Below are positions 17,698 through 26,963 of a stretch of DNA of 64,000 nucleotides, in pieces (position 1 is the first letter of the stretch; every line of letters begins with the position of its first letter). Position numbers and translations under genes: made by a program. The stretch is from Bog-756 sp963841885 (GTDB lineage Bacteria > Actinomycetota > Acidimicrobiia > Acidimicrobiales > RAAP-2): assembly GCA_963841885.1 (NCBI GenBank), contig CAWJEK010000016.1, positions 124,001-188,000 on the forward strand. Direction: 5' to 3'. A model generated the notes under the pieces. It did no database searches and was not told where the DNA came from. It saw nothing but the letters and a program-made list of their open reading frames with translations.

Positions 17698-18174
17698 TCA
17701 GGGCAGCGCCTCGTTGAGGCGGACCTCGGCGGTCTCCTCGTCGACCCCGAGCGCGAAGGTCAGCTCGGACACCAGGATCTGGCGGGCCCGGCTCAGCATC
17801 CGCTTCTCGCCGGCCGACAGGCCCTTGTCCTTGTCGCGGATGGAGAGGTTCCGCACGACTTCGGCGACCTGGTAGATGTCACCGGAACGCAGCTTCTCGG
17901 AGTGGTTCTTGTAGCGCCGCGACCAGTTGGTCGGCATCCGGGCCTCCTTCTTGCGGAGTACCGCGAACACCTCCTCGACCTCTTCGTCGTTGATCACCTC
18001 GCGCAGGCCCACGCCGTCCGTGTTGTCGGCCGGCACCATGAGCGTGAGGTCCCCGTAGGCGAGTCGGAGTACCAGGTACTCCTGTTTCTTGCCGAAGGCC
18101 TCTTTGGTCTCGCGCCGTTCCACCACCGCCGCGCCATGATGGGGATAGACGACCTTGTCACCGATGTCGAACAC
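17698..18174 (-). CDS. carD: CarD-family transcriptional regulator
   Basis: RNA-polymerase-binding protein of 158 residues that stabilises open complexes, notably at rRNA promoters, in actinobacteria. The N-terminal Tudor-like RNAP-interaction domain (FDIGDKVVYPHHGAAVVE, VPADNTDGVGLREVI) is followed by a helical DNA-contact domain with the key Trp in RMPTNWSRRYKNHSEKLRSG. The start is GTG 18174, eight bases after AGGAGG. A TAGAAT -10 box lies about 72 bases upstream. Confidence 0.96.
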   Translation of the reverse strand: MFDIGDKVVYPHHGAAVVERRETKEAFGKKQEYLVLRLAYGDLTLMVPADNTDGVGLREVINDEEVEEVFAVLRKKEARMPTNWSRRYKNHSEKLRSGDIYQVAEVVRNLSIRDKDKGLSAGEKRMLSRARQILVSELTFALGVDEETAEVRLNEALP

Positions 18175-18245
18175 CGTTCCTCCTGGCGTTGCGGAGCGGA
18201 ACCGGGGCTGGTGAGCGACATCCGGTCTGCTGGGGAGAGCAACCT

Positions 18246-18251
18246 ATTCTA
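18246..18251 (-). promoter_or_regulatory. Candidate -10 box for carD
   Basis: On the minus strand these bases read TAGAAT, an AT-rich hexamer in an otherwise GC-rich 148-base gap between disA and carD, about 72 bases before the carD start. No convincing -35 box is present at 17 bases, which is common for actinobacterial housekeeping promoters. Confidence 0.4.
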
Positions 18252-18322
18252 CCAGCTACCGGCCGGTCCCCCGGGCGGCCGGTACGGCGCCGTCGGCCCT
18301 CCGGCGGCCGGGCACGCCCCGC

Positions 18323-19420
18323 CTACTGGTAGCGCTCGAAGATGCTGGCCTCGGCCAACCGGGCGAGGCCCTCCTTGACGGAGGTGGCCCGGGCCTGGCC
18401 GACCCCCTCCACCTGCTCGAGCTCGGCGATCGAGGCCCGCATGATGTGCTGGAGGTCCTCGAACCGATCGACGATCCGCTCGATGATGACGTCGGAGAGA
18501 CGCGGGAGGTGGTGGAGCAGCCGGTAGCCGCGCGGCTCGAGCCCGGAATCGGTGTCGTGGAAGGCGCCGGGCAGCCGCAGGATGGTGGCCACCCGAACCG
18601 GGTTGCGCAGTTCGTCCGAGCCGAGGTCGGCGAGTTGCTGGACGACCCACTCCTCGAAGGCCGAGCGGTCGGCGGCCTCGTCGGGGGTCATGACCGCGTA
18701 GTCCCGGATCACCAGGTCGAGGGCCCGGGCCACCCCGTCGGACAGCTCCGCCGACTGGAGACTGACGAGACGGCCGTCCTCCCCCAGTTCGACCAGGTAG
18801 CCGTCCACCTCCTCGCCGATGCGGAGCACCATCTCGGCGGTCTGGATGACGTGGACCACGTCACTGGCCGACACCGTGTCCTCCACCTCGAGGATGGACA
18901 GGTTGCCGAGGGCCACGTCGAACCGGCTGCGGAAGCGCTGCATGGTGGCCAGGGCCTGGTCGGTCCGGTCGTGGAGCCAGCCGGTCGGCTGCACGGTGTG
19001 CTTGAGGTCGTTGCGGTAGACGGCGATCACCGACATGGCCGCCGACACCGACAGCACGGGCACGTCGATCGACCGGGCCACCCGCTCCGCCGTCCGGTGC
19101 CGGGTGCCGGTCTCCGACGTCGGGATCGAGGCGTCGGGCATCAGGTGGACGTTGGCCCGGGCGATGCGGGAGGCGTCCGGGGCCAGGATGATGGCGCCGT
19201 CCATCTTGGCCAGCTCGGACAGTCGCTGGGGACTGAACTCGGAGTCGAGCAGGAAACCCCCCGAGCAGATCGACAGCACGGCGGGACCGTCCCCAACCAC
19301 CACCAGGCCACCGCGCTTGGCCCGCAGGATCCGGTCGAGCCCGTCGCGCAGCGGCCGACCCGGAGCCACCATGGCCAGGGCATCGCTCATGGCCGCGTTC
19401 TGGCGTGTGGTCACCCCCAA
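18323..19420 (-). CDS. disA: DNA integrity scanning diadenylate cyclase DisA
   Basis: Enzyme of about 365 residues that makes the second messenger c-di-AMP and scans DNA. The DAC domain has the catalytic MDGAIIL (DGA motif) and TGTRHRTAERVA (RHR motif); a helical linker follows and a C-terminal helix-hairpin-helix DNA-binding part includes EQVEGVGQARATSVKEGLARL. TTG 19420, GTG 19414 and ATG 19390 are possible starts. radA lies upstream in the same direction, the common radA-disA pairing, with about 50 bases between. Confidence 0.95.
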   Translation of the reverse strand: MGVTTRQNAAMSDALAMVAPGRPLRDGLDRILRAKRGGLVVVGDGPAVLSICSGGFLLDSEFSPQRLSELAKMDGAIILAPDASRIARANVHLMPDASIPTSETGTRHRTAERVARSIDVPVLSVSAAMSVIAVYRNDLKHTVQPTGWLHDRTDQALATMQRFRSRFDVALGNLSILEVEDTVSASDVVHVIQTAEMVLRIGEEVDGYLVELGEDGRLVSLQSAELSDGVARALDLVIRDYAVMTPDEAADRSAFEEWVVQQLADLGSDELRNPVRVATILRLPGAFHDTDSGLEPRGYRLLHHLPRLSDVIIERIVDRFEDLQHIMRASIAELEQVEGVGQARATSVKEGLARLAEASIFERYQ

Positions 19421-19471
19421 ATCGTACCCGGCAGGGTCCGCGCCCGGTGGGGCCGGGACCGGGCCACCGGA

Positions 19472-20864
19472 TCAGGCTCCGGGACCGTCGAGACAGCCGA
19501 AGCGGCCCACCACCTGAGCCACCGTGTCGGCCCGGATCAGCTCCACCCCGGGTGGGCCCGCCGGCGCAGAGGCGGGCACCACGACCCGCCCGAACCCGAG
19601 TCGGGCGGCCTCATCGAGTCGCCGGGGCAGGTTCGTCACCTGGCGCACCTCGCCCGCCAGGCCCACTTCACCCACCGCGGCCAGGTCGGCGGGAAGGGCG
19701 ACCCCGGTGGATGCCGACGCCACGGCGAGCGCCACGGCCAGGTCGGCGGCCGGTTCGGTCACCCGGATCCCACCGGCCACCGAGGCGAACACGTCCACCG
19801 CGTGCATGGGCAGACCCCCGTGACGGGCCAACACGGCCAGCGTCATCACCAGCCGTCCGCCGTCGAGGCCCACCACGGACCGCTTGGGCTGGGCCTGGCC
19901 CATGGGGGCCACCAGGGCCTGCAGCTCGACCATCAGGGTGCGGCGGCCCTGCAGCGGCGGGCAGCACCACGCCACCCGGTACCCCGGTCAGTCGGTCACC
20001 GAGCAGGAGGCGTCCCGGGTCGTCGACCCGGTTGAGACCCTGGTCGCCCATTTCGAACAGGCCGAGCTCACCGGTCGGGCCGAAGCGGTGCTTGACCGCC
20101 AGCAGCAGGCGCAGGGCATGGTGCCGGTCACCTTCGAAGCTCAGCACCGTGTCGACCATGTGTTCGAGGGCGCGGGGCCCCGCCAGCGAGCCGTCCTTGG
20201 TGACGTGGCCGACCAGCACGGTCGCCACCTGGCGAGCCTTGGCCAGGCTGACGAGTTGGTCGGCGCACTCGCGCACCTGCCCGATCGAGCCCGGCACACC
20301 GCTGGCCCGGCGCTCACCCGGCGTCGCCGGGCCCACGGCCACCGCCTGGATGGAGTCGATCACCACCAGGTCCGGCTCCGACTCGACCACTGCGTTGATC
20401 ACCTGGCCCACGTCGGTGGCCGACAGGATCAGCAGGCCCGGTGGCACGGGGCCGAGGCGTTCGGCGCGCAGGCGCACCTGGTGGGCGGACTCCTCCGCCG
20501 ACACCAACAGGACCCGGTGGCCGGCCCCGGCCCGGGCGGCCAGCACCTGGAGCAGCAGGGTCGACTTGCCGATGCCCGGCTCGCCCCCGAGCAGGGTGAC
20601 CGATCCCGGGACCAGGCCCCCCGACAGCACCCGGTCGAATTCCTCGACCCCGGTGGGCACCGCGGCCGCCTCCGACAGGTCCACGGAGGAGAGGGGCACG
20701 GGGAGTCCCGACAGGTCGAGTTCGTCCACGGCCCGCACCAGTGGGCCCAACGCCGACTCCTCCACCAGGGTGTTCCACTCCCCGCAGGTCGGGCACCGCC
20801 CGGCCCAGCGGGCGGTCGTGGAGCCACAGTCGATGCAGCGGTGGCGCTTGGCCGTCTTTGCCAT
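19472..20864 (-). CDS. radA: DNA repair protein RadA (one frameshift)
   Basis: RecA-like ATPase that drives branch migration in recombination repair. N-terminal zinc finger CIDCGSTTARWAGRCPTCGE, Walker A GGEPGIGKSTLLLQ, VSAEESAHQVRLRAERL, Walker B LVVIDSIQAV, the RadA motif VLVGHVTKDGSLAGPR, then a Lon-like C-terminal domain (VGLDGGRLVMTLAVL, GEVGLAGEVRQV). The frame changes at about 19962-19972: removal of one C (CCCGCCGCTG to CCCGCGCTG) restores GVVLPALQGRRTLMVELQALV. Joined length is about 464 residues, normal. ATG 20864. Confidence 0.92.
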
Positions 20865-20950
20865 TTCCCGATGGTAGGGACCGGGTGTGCCATCCGGTGC
20901 GACCCGGGCCGGTCGATGCCGGAAGGGGCCCGGGGACCCGGGACGCGCCA

Positions 20951-20977
20951 CGCCCCTCCGGGGGGGCCGGAGGGGCG
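20951..20977. terminator. GC-rich perfect hairpin upstream of radA
   Basis: CGCCCCTCCGG and CCGGAGGGGCG form a perfect 11-bp stem around a five-G loop. It lies about 90 bases upstream of radA and 400 bases beyond clpC, with no T-tract on either side. It may be a transcript end, a leader structure or a chance GC-rich palindrome. Confidence 0.35.
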
Positions 20978-21302
20978 CTGCATGCCCGATCCGGTCTCGG
21001 GGGACGAGCCGTCCGGGAGCGGAACCCGCCGAACCCGTCCGACAAGGACAGGGCACCACGAGCCACCCGCCACTACCAGTAGAACCCCGGTCGTATCCAC
21101 GCCAGCAGGGGCGAAGGTCCCTATTCCCGGGCGGCAACGGGGGACGTCACCCCGGAACACAGGGGTGCCGCCCCCCGGGTCGGCCGACGGGACCGACGCC
21201 CCTCACGGCGGGACCCGGTACGACCGCACGCCGGGCCGGGTCGACAGCGCTGGCGGCGCCGCGTCGTCATCCACTCCGACACCGACACCGGGGCGGGACG
21301 CA

Positions 21303-21333
21303 CCGAGGCCCCGCCACGGGGGCGGGGCCTCGG
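21303..21333 (-). terminator. Hairpin after clpC
   Basis: CCGAGGCCCCGCC pairs perfectly with GGCGGGGCCTCGG over 13 bp with loop ACGGG. It lies 43 bases beyond the clpC stop in the clpC direction. There is no T-tract, so this would be an actinobacterial hairpin-only type terminator. Confidence 0.55.
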
Positions 21334-21375
21334 CCGCACACGTCGCTCTGCCGGGACGACCCGGCAGATGCCTGC

Positions 21376-23931
21376 TCAGTCGGCGGAGGACTCGGCTCCG
21401 GCGAGCTCCATCGGCGGTGGCTCGATGCCCTCGATGGCCGTGAACGTCAGCTGCTGGTCGCCGACGACGAGGGGCGGCGCGCCCTTCACGTCGTAGGCCT
21501 CGGCCATCTCGGGCGTGATCGTCTCCACGTCGACCATGATGGTCTGACCGACCCGGAACTCCTTCCACAGGATCCGCTCCGAGAGCGGATCCTCGACCAG
21601 CTGCTGGATGGCCCGGCGAAGCGGCCGGGCGCCCAACTGCGGGTCGTAGCCCTTGTCGGCCAGGAGTGTCTTGGCCTCGGGGGTGAGGGCCAGGCTCAGG
21701 CCCTGCAGCTCGAGCTGGTTGGAGACCCGCTGGATCATGAGGTCGACGATCTCGATGACCTCGACCTTCGAGAGCTCGTGGAACACCACGACCTCGTCGA
21801 TGCGGTTGAGGAACTCGGGACGGAAGTGGGCCTTGAGGGCTTCGTTCACCTTCGCCTTCATCCGCTCGTAGGTCACCGCGCCCGACGACTGGGCGAAGCC
21901 CACCGACGTCTTGCGAAGGTCGGCCGTGCCCAGGTTGGACGTCATGATCAGGACGGTGTTCTTGAAGTCCACCGATCGACCCTGGGCGTCGGTCAGGCGA
22001 CCGTCCTCCAGGATCTGCAGCAGTGTGTTGAACACGTCGGCGTGCGCCTTCTCGACCTCGTCGAAGAGGACCACGGAGAACGGCTTGCGCCGCACCGCCT
22101 CGGTCAGCTGGCCGCCCTCCTCGTAGCCGACGTAGCCGGGAGGGGAACCCACCAGGCGGCTCACCGTGTGCTTCTCCATGTACTCGGACATGTCGAGCTG
22201 GATCAGCGCGTCCTCGTCGTCGAAGAGGAACTCGGCCAAAGTCTTGGCGAGCTCGGTCTTCCCCACCCCGGTGGGGCCGAGGAAGATGAACGAGCCGCTC
22301 GGACGCTTGGGGTCCTTCAGGCCGGCCCGCGTGCGACGGATGGAACGGGCCAGAGCGGCGATCGCCGGCTCCTGGCCGATCACCCGCTTGTGCAGCTCGT
22401 CCTCCATGCGGAGCAGCTTGGCCGTCTCCTCCTCGGTGAGGCGGTAGACGGGGATGCCCGTCCAGTTGGCCAGCACCTCGGCGATGACCTCCTCGTCGAC
22501 GACGTCGAACAGGTCGACGCCCTCGGCCCGCCACTCGGCCTCCATGGCCTCCTTGGCGTCGAGGCGGTCCTTCTCCTGCTCGGCCAGCTTCTTGGCCTGG
22601 TCGAAGGCCTGCTTCTCGATGGCGGCCTCCTTGTCGGACCGCAACCGGGAGATCTCCTCCTCGAGCTTCTTGTAGGCCGGAGGGGTGGTCATGCGGCGGA
22701 TGCGCAGGCGGCTGCCGGCCTCGTCGATGAGGTCGATGGCCTTGTCCGGGAGGTACCGGTCGGCCAGGTAGCGGTCGGCCAGGTTGGCCGCGGCGACCAG
22801 GGCCTGATCGGTGATCGTCACGGCGTGGTGCGACTCGTAGCGGTCGCGCAGGCCCTTCAGGATCTCGATGGTCAGGGTGACGTTCGGCTGCTCCACCTTG
22901 ATGGGCTGGAACCGGCGCTCGAGCGCGGCGTCCTTCTCCAGGTGCTTGCGGTACTCGTCGATGGTGGTGGCCCCGATGGTCTGCAGCTCCCCGCGGGCCA
23001 GCATCGGCTTCAGGATGGAGGCCGCGTCGATGGCACCTTCGGCGGCACCCGCACCCACCAGGGTGTGGAGCTCGTCGATGAACAGGACGATGTCGCCCCG
23101 CGTCCGGATCTCCTTCAGCACCTTCTTGAGGCGCTCCTCGAAGTCGCCGCGGTAGCGGCTGCCGGCCACCAACGCACCGAGGTCCAGGGTGTACAGCTGC
23201 TTGCCGGTGAGCGTCTCGGGAACCTCGTCGGCCACGATGCGCTGGGCCAGACCCTCGACGATGGCCGTCTTGCCCACACCGGGCTCACCGATGAGGACCG
23301 GGTTGTTCTTCGTGCGGCGCGACAGCACCTGCATGACCCGCTCGATCTCTTTCTCGCGACCGATGACCGGGTCGAGCTTGTGATCGCGGGCCAGGGCCGT
23401 CAGGTTGCGGCCGAACTGGTCGAGGACCGCCGACCCCGTCGGCGCATCGGCCTGCTGGTTACCGGGCTGCCCGCCTCCCACGGCCTCCTTGCCCTGGTAG
23501 CCGGAGAGCAGCTGGATGACCTGCTGGCGCACACGCGGCAGGTCGGCACCCAGGCTCTGCAACACCTGGGCGGCCACGCCTTCGCCCTCGCGGACGAGCC
23601 CGAGCAGCATGTGCTCGGTGCCGATGTAGCTGTGGCCGAGCTGCAGCGCCTCACGCAGCGAGAGCTCCAGGACCTTCTTGGCCCGCGGCGTGAAGGGCGG
23701 CGAGCCCGTCGGGGCCGTTCCGGCCAACCCGATGGTCTCCTCGACCTTCTCCCGGACGGCCTCCAAGGAGACACCCAGGGACTCGAGCGCTTTGGCCGCG
23801 ACCCCCTCGCCCTCGTGGATCAACCCCAGGAGGATGTGCTCGGTGCCGATGAAACTGTGGTTGAGCAGCCGCGCCTCCTCCTGTGCCAACACCAGGACTC
23901 GTCGAGCTCGGTCTGTGAATCGTTCGAACAC
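21376..23931 (-). CDS. clpC: ATP-dependent Clp protease ATPase subunit ClpC
   Basis: AAA+ unfoldase of 851 residues that feeds substrates to ClpP. Two N-terminal Clp repeats (FTDRARRVLVLAQEEARLL and FTPRARKVLELSLREALQ frames), first ATPase with GEPGVGKTAIVEGLAQRI and FIDELHTLVGAG, a coiled UVR segment (LEEEISRLRSDKEAAIEKQ), second ATPase with GPTGVGKTELAKTLAEFL, and a C-terminal D2-small domain. Length is standard. The GTG start at 23931 (VFERFTDRARR) follows a GGAGG-like stretch. It is divergent from the polyprenyl synthase gene. No ClgR box could be recognised in the 130-base gap. Confidence 0.96.
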   Translation of the reverse strand: MFERFTDRARRVLVLAQEEARLLNHSFIGTEHILLGLIHEGEGVAAKALESLGVSLEAVREKVEETIGLAGTAPTGSPPFTPRAKKVLELSLREALQLGHSYIGTEHMLLGLVREGEGVAAQVLQSLGADLPRVRQQVIQLLSGYQGKEAVGGGQPGNQQADAPTGSAVLDQFGRNLTALARDHKLDPVIGREKEIERVMQVLSRRTKNNPVLIGEPGVGKTAIVEGLAQRIVADEVPETLTGKQLYTLDLGALVAGSRYRGDFEERLKKVLKEIRTRGDIVLFIDELHTLVGAGAAEGAIDAASILKPMLARGELQTIGATTIDEYRKHLEKDAALERRFQPIKVEQPNVTLTIEILKGLRDRYESHHAVTITDQALVAAANLADRYLADRYLPDKAIDLIDEAGSRLRIRRMTTPPAYKKLEEEISRLRSDKEAAIEKQAFDQAKKLAEQEKDRLDAKEAMEAEWRAEGVDLFDVVDEEVIAEVLANWTGIPVYRLTEEETAKLLRMEDELHKRVIGQEPAIAALARSIRRTRAGLKDPKRPSGSFIFLGPTGVGKTELAKTLAEFLFDDEDALIQLDMSEYMEKHTVSRLVGSPPGYVGYEEGGQLTEAVRRKPFSVVLFDEVEKAHADVFNTLLQILEDGRLTDAQGRSVDFKNTVLIMTSNLGTADLRKTSVGFAQSSGAVTYERMKAKVNEALKAHFRPEFLNRIDEVVVFHELSKVEVIEIVDLMIQRVSNQLELQGLSLALTPEAKTLLADKGYDPQLGARPLRRAIQQLVEDPLSERILWKEFRVGQTIMVDVETITPEMAEAYDVKGAPPLVVGDQQLTFTAIEGIEPPPMELAGAESSAD

Positions 23932-24046
23932 TCCACCGCCTCCATCCGCGGTCAGTAACTGGAATCCGAGTCTACAGGTGGCAGTGCCCACCGCACCCAC
24001 AGCCCCGGAAGCCGGTGAGCATGTACCGGTCATCGGCAGTCTGACC

Positions 24047-24052
24047 TATCGT
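24047..24052 (+). promoter_or_regulatory. Candidate -10 box, possibly leaderless transcript
   Basis: TATCGT ends ten bases before the GTG start of the polyprenyl synthase gene. At that distance the transcript would begin at or next to the start codon, and no ribosome site precedes the codon, consistent with leaderless translation, which is common in actinobacteria. Confidence 0.35.
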
Positions 24053-24061
24053 CTGTAGCCA

Positions 24062-25039
24062 GTGAACGTCGTCGACACCCTGGGACTCCCCGCCCTCGAA
24101 GATCAGCTGGCCCACCTCGAGCCCCTACTCGTGGAGTCCGTCGTCACCGGCGACGCCTTCCTGGACGAGGTCACCACCCACCTCCTGGCGGCCGGAGGCA
24201 AGCGGCTGCGGCCCGTCCTGGCCCTGGCCACCGCCACCTCCGGTACCCGGGAGGCCAGCCGGGAGGACCTGCTGGGCGCCGTCGCCGTCGAATTGGTGCA
24301 CCTCGCATCGCTCTACCACGACGACGTCATGGACGAGGCCACCATGCGACGGAACGTCGAGAGCGTCAACTCCCGGTTCGGGAATCTGGTCGCCATCGTG
24401 GCGGGCGACTTCCTCCTGGCCCGATCGGCCGAGATAGCCGCCGGCCTGGGGGTGGAGATCGCCGCCCTGCTGGCCGCCACCCTCGGTGAACTCTGCCAGG
24501 GCCAGGTGGCCGAGGTGCGCGCCGCCTTCCGCGTGGACCGGTCGAAGGACGACTACTCCTCGGCCATCGCCGGCAAGACCGCCTCGCTCATGGCCACGTC
24601 GTGTCGCATCGGGGCACTCACGGGCGGCCTGGAACGCGACCAGGTCGACGCCTTCACCGACTTCGGTCGCTGCTTCGGCATGATCTTCCAGGTCCGCGAC
24701 GACATCCTCGACGTGGTCGGCAGCGAGGCCGACCTGGGGAAGCCGGCCGGCCAGGACCTGGCCGAGGGGATCTACACGCTCCCCGTGCTGCTCACCCTGG
24801 ACGACCCGGTGCACGGCCCCGAGCTGCGGGACCTGCTCGGCCAGCCCCTCGGGGTGCCCGAACAGGAGAAGGCCCGCTCGATCGTCGCCGAGTCCGGGGC
24901 GATCGCGGCGTCGGTGCAGGTGGCCCGCCGGTACGCCGAGGATGCGGCGTCCGCCGCCCTGTCCGGCCCGTCACCCGTGTTGGCCGCCGCCCTCACGCGG
25001 TTGGCCCACAGCCTGGTCGACGACCTGCCCCACCCCTGA
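24062..25039 (+). CDS. Polyprenyl diphosphate synthase
   Basis: Trans-prenyltransferase of 325 residues that extends allylic diphosphates with isopentenyl diphosphate, most likely making the long side chain of menaquinone. First Asp-rich motif in LYHDDVMDEATMRRN, second in VRDDILDVVGSEADLGKPAG; GGKRLRPVLALA and VNSRFGNLVAIVAGDFLLA are also typical. The residues before the first motif (ELVHLASLYHDD) are small, suggesting a long-chain product, but chain length is not certain. GTG start with no ribosome site (see the -10 box). It stands alone, divergent from clpC. Confidence 0.9.
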   Translation: MNVVDTLGLPALEDQLAHLEPLLVESVVTGDAFLDEVTTHLLAAGGKRLRPVLALATATSGTREASREDLLGAVAVELVHLASLYHDDVMDEATMRRNVESVNSRFGNLVAIVAGDFLLARSAEIAAGLGVEIAALLAATLGELCQGQVAEVRAAFRVDRSKDDYSSAIAGKTASLMATSCRIGALTGGLERDQVDAFTDFGRCFGMIFQVRDDILDVVGSEADLGKPAGQDLAEGIYTLPVLLTLDDPVHGPELRDLLGQPLGVPEQEKARSIVAESGAIAASVQVARRYAEDAASAALSGPSPVLAAALTRLAHSLVDDLPHP

Positions 25040-25094
25040 GCCACGGCCGCCGCGGTCGACGGCGGAGCAGGCCGGAGTGAGCCCCGCCCGCCCG

Positions 25095-25707
25095 TCAGGA
25101 GGTCATGCCCCCCAGGCCGACGAGGCCCGCGTGACAGTTCGATCTCCCCCATGTGCCGCAGACCGTGCTGGTAGATCCAGCACTCGGTGGCATCGAGGAG
25201 GGTGATGCCCTCGGGACCGGCCACCCGGGCGCTGTACGTGCTGGCGATCTGCTCGGGAAACGGCCGGGGGATGACCAGCCGGGTCAGCTCGGCGGGATCG
25301 AGGTCGGCCAGCCACGCCTCGACCCGGTCGAACACGGTCCGCATGTACACCTGGAACTGGGCGTAGTCGCCGATCCGCTGATGGACCATCTCGGCGACGG
25401 TCTTGTGCTTGCCGTGGTCGGGGATGGCCGGATGTACCCTCGCCTCCCACTCGGCGTCCCAGACCGGAGGCGTGCCCGTCATCAGGAGGAAGGACGCGTC
25501 GATCATGTTGACGATGTGGAACAGGCTGAATGCGATCGGGAGCACACCCTCGCGTTCGAAGTGGTTGACCTGGTCCACGTCCATGGTCGCCACCGCGTCG
25601 TAGTACAGCGAGAAGAGGGCGTGCATCCTCCGCTGCAACGAATCGAGGACCAGGTCGGCGCCTTCAGCGACCGTCCCCGTCGCTCCTGTCTGCGGCGCAT
25701 CCGACAC
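25095..25707 (-). CDS. DinB-fold protein (one frameshift near the end)
   Basis: About 204 residues with a DinB/YfiT-like four-helix fold, a superfamily of metal-dependent thiol S-transferases and isomerases that use mycothiol or bacillithiol. Candidate metal ligands are His in SLFHIVNMIDAS and YQHGLRHMGEIEL (HxxxH), plus VHPAIPDHGKHKT. After IELSRG the frame runs on into nonsense; removing one G from the GGG at about 25127 gives SRGLVGLGGMTS and a stop at 25095. GTG 25707 follows GGAGGG by seven bases. It is divergent from the DUF2855 operon and shares its operator region. Substrate unknown. Confidence 0.75.
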
Positions 25708-25749
25708 GGTGACTCCCTCCGGTGGGCCCGACGACCGGGCCGTGCGCCC

Positions 25750-25788
25750 ATGTAAACACTTGTCATAATCACTGTCAACTGTTAGCGT
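25750..25788. promoter_or_regulatory. Two overlapping divergent promoters with a shared inverted-repeat operator
   Basis: Minus strand: TTGACA (25778-25773), 17-base spacer, TTACAT (25755-25750), about 43 bases before the DinB-type gene. Plus strand: TTGTCA (25760-25765), 17-base spacer, TAGCGT (25783-25788), about 80 bases before the DUF2855 gene. Both -35 boxes lie inside a 27-base imperfect palindrome at 25756-25782 of the form ACAnTTGnCA-N7-TGnCAAnTGT (8 of 10 arm positions match). This is an AT-rich island in GC-rich DNA. One dimer bound here would cover both -35 boxes. The TetR-family gene 1.2 kb away is the natural candidate regulator. Confidence 0.75.
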
Positions 25789-25867
25789 TGGCCGGTCGGG
25801 ACGTCGTCCGACGGAACCGACGGTCCGACGGTCCGACCCCGCGAAGCCGTCACCGGAAGCGAGCACG

Positions 25868-26953
25868 ATGCAACTCGACGTCAGCCGGACCGACCTCCAC
25901 CGGGTCCGCGTGGTCTCCCGACCGCCGGCACCGCTCGCCCCCGGCGAGGCCCGGCTGCGTATCGACGCCTTCGGACTGTCGGCCAACAACATCACCTACG
26001 CCGTCTACGGCGACCTCCTGCACTACTGGGAGTGCTTCCCGGTCGGCGATGGGGAGAACGGGGACTGGGGACGTGTGCCGGTGTGGGGATTCGGCGACGT
26101 CGTCGAGTCGACCACCCCGGGTGTCGACCCCGGCACGCGGGTGTACGGCTACTTCCCGCTGGGCGACGAGCTGGTCGTATCCCCCGGGCGCCTCGACGAC
26201 CAGGGATTCTCCGACATCGCACCGCACCGCGAGGCGGTACCGTCCGTCTACTCCCGGTACGGCACCACCACGGCCGACCGCATCTACTCCCCGGCTCGCG
26301 AGGACCAGCAGATGCTGCTGTGGCCCCTCTTCGTGACCTCGTTCGTGGTGGACGACTTCCTGGACGACCACGACCGTTACGGCGCCCGGACCATCGTCGT
26401 ATCCAGTGCGTCGTCCAAGACCGCCATCGGAGCCGCGTTCCTGCTGGCCGGGCGGGACGGAGTCGACGTGGTCGGCCTCACCTCGCCGGGCAACGTCGAC
26501 TTCGTCCGGTCGCTCGGCTGCTACGCCACCGTCCTGACCTACGACGACGTCGACCGGCTGGACGTCTCGCCGTCGGCGTACGTCGACGTCGCCGGGCGCA
26601 AGGACGTCACCCACGCCGTCCACACCCGGCTCGATGACGCCCTCCGGTACTCGATGGTGGTCGGGGACACGCACTGGGACGCCACCACCGGAGTGGCCGG
26701 CGGGCTGCCCGGACCGCGCCCGGAGTTCCTCTTCGCCCCGGACCAGATCGCCAAGCGACGCACGGACTGGGGACGGGACGGTTTCGAGGTGGCGGTGGCC
26801 GCCGCCTGGGAGCGGTTCGTACCGTGGACCGACTCGTGGCTGACCATCCGCCACGCCACCGGGCCCGAGGCCGTCGAGGCCGTCTACCGCGCCGTCCTGG
26901 ACGGCGACATCGACCCGGGCGTGGGCGACATCTGCACCCTGGTCGGACCGTAG
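25868..26953 (+). CDS. DUF2855 family protein (dehydrogenase-like)
   Basis: A 361-residue protein of the DUF2855 family, which resembles zinc-free medium-chain dehydrogenases. The N-terminal part has the GroES-like feel of that fold (LAPGEARLRIDAFGLSANNI, VPVWGFGDVVESTTPGVDPG); the centre has a Rossmann-like nucleotide site (ARTIVVSSASSKTAIGAAFL, VVGLTSPGNVDFVRSLGCYA). The cofactor motif is not the usual GxGxxG, and the reaction is unknown. It is the first gene of a plus-strand run with tetR (10 bases on), SRPBCC, sulfatase and propeller genes, and lies under the divergent promoter at 25.76 kb. Confidence 0.78.
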   Translation: MQLDVSRTDLHRVRVVSRPPAPLAPGEARLRIDAFGLSANNITYAVYGDLLHYWECFPVGDGENGDWGRVPVWGFGDVVESTTPGVDPGTRVYGYFPLGDELVVSPGRLDDQGFSDIAPHREAVPSVYSRYGTTTADRIYSPAREDQQMLLWPLFVTSFVVDDFLDDHDRYGARTIVVSSASSKTAIGAAFLLAGRDGVDVVGLTSPGNVDFVRSLGCYATVLTYDDVDRLDVSPSAYVDVAGRKDVTHAVHTRLDDALRYSMVVGDTHWDATTGVAGGLPGPRPEFLFAPDQIAKRRTDWGRDGFEVAVAAAWERFVPWTDSWLTIRHATGPEAVEAVYRAVLDGDIDPGVGDICTLVGP

Positions 26954-26963
26954 GATCGCCGGG

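Larger units (their letters stand above)
20865..21375. other. 511-base non-coding gap between clpC end and radA start
   Basis: No convincing gene was found on either strand; the open frames here lack starts with ribosome sites and recognisable domains. It holds two strong hairpins (annotated separately) and should contain the radA promoter near 20870-20930, but no clear box is seen. Very GC-rich throughout, with no tRNA or known structured RNA that I can recognise. Confidence 0.6.

Noticed and set aside
20887..23958. A 1,023-codon plus-strand open frame opposite clpC
   Set aside because: Its translation is Leu/Gly/His-rich without domains, and the opposite strand encodes a perfect ClpC. Antisense shadow.
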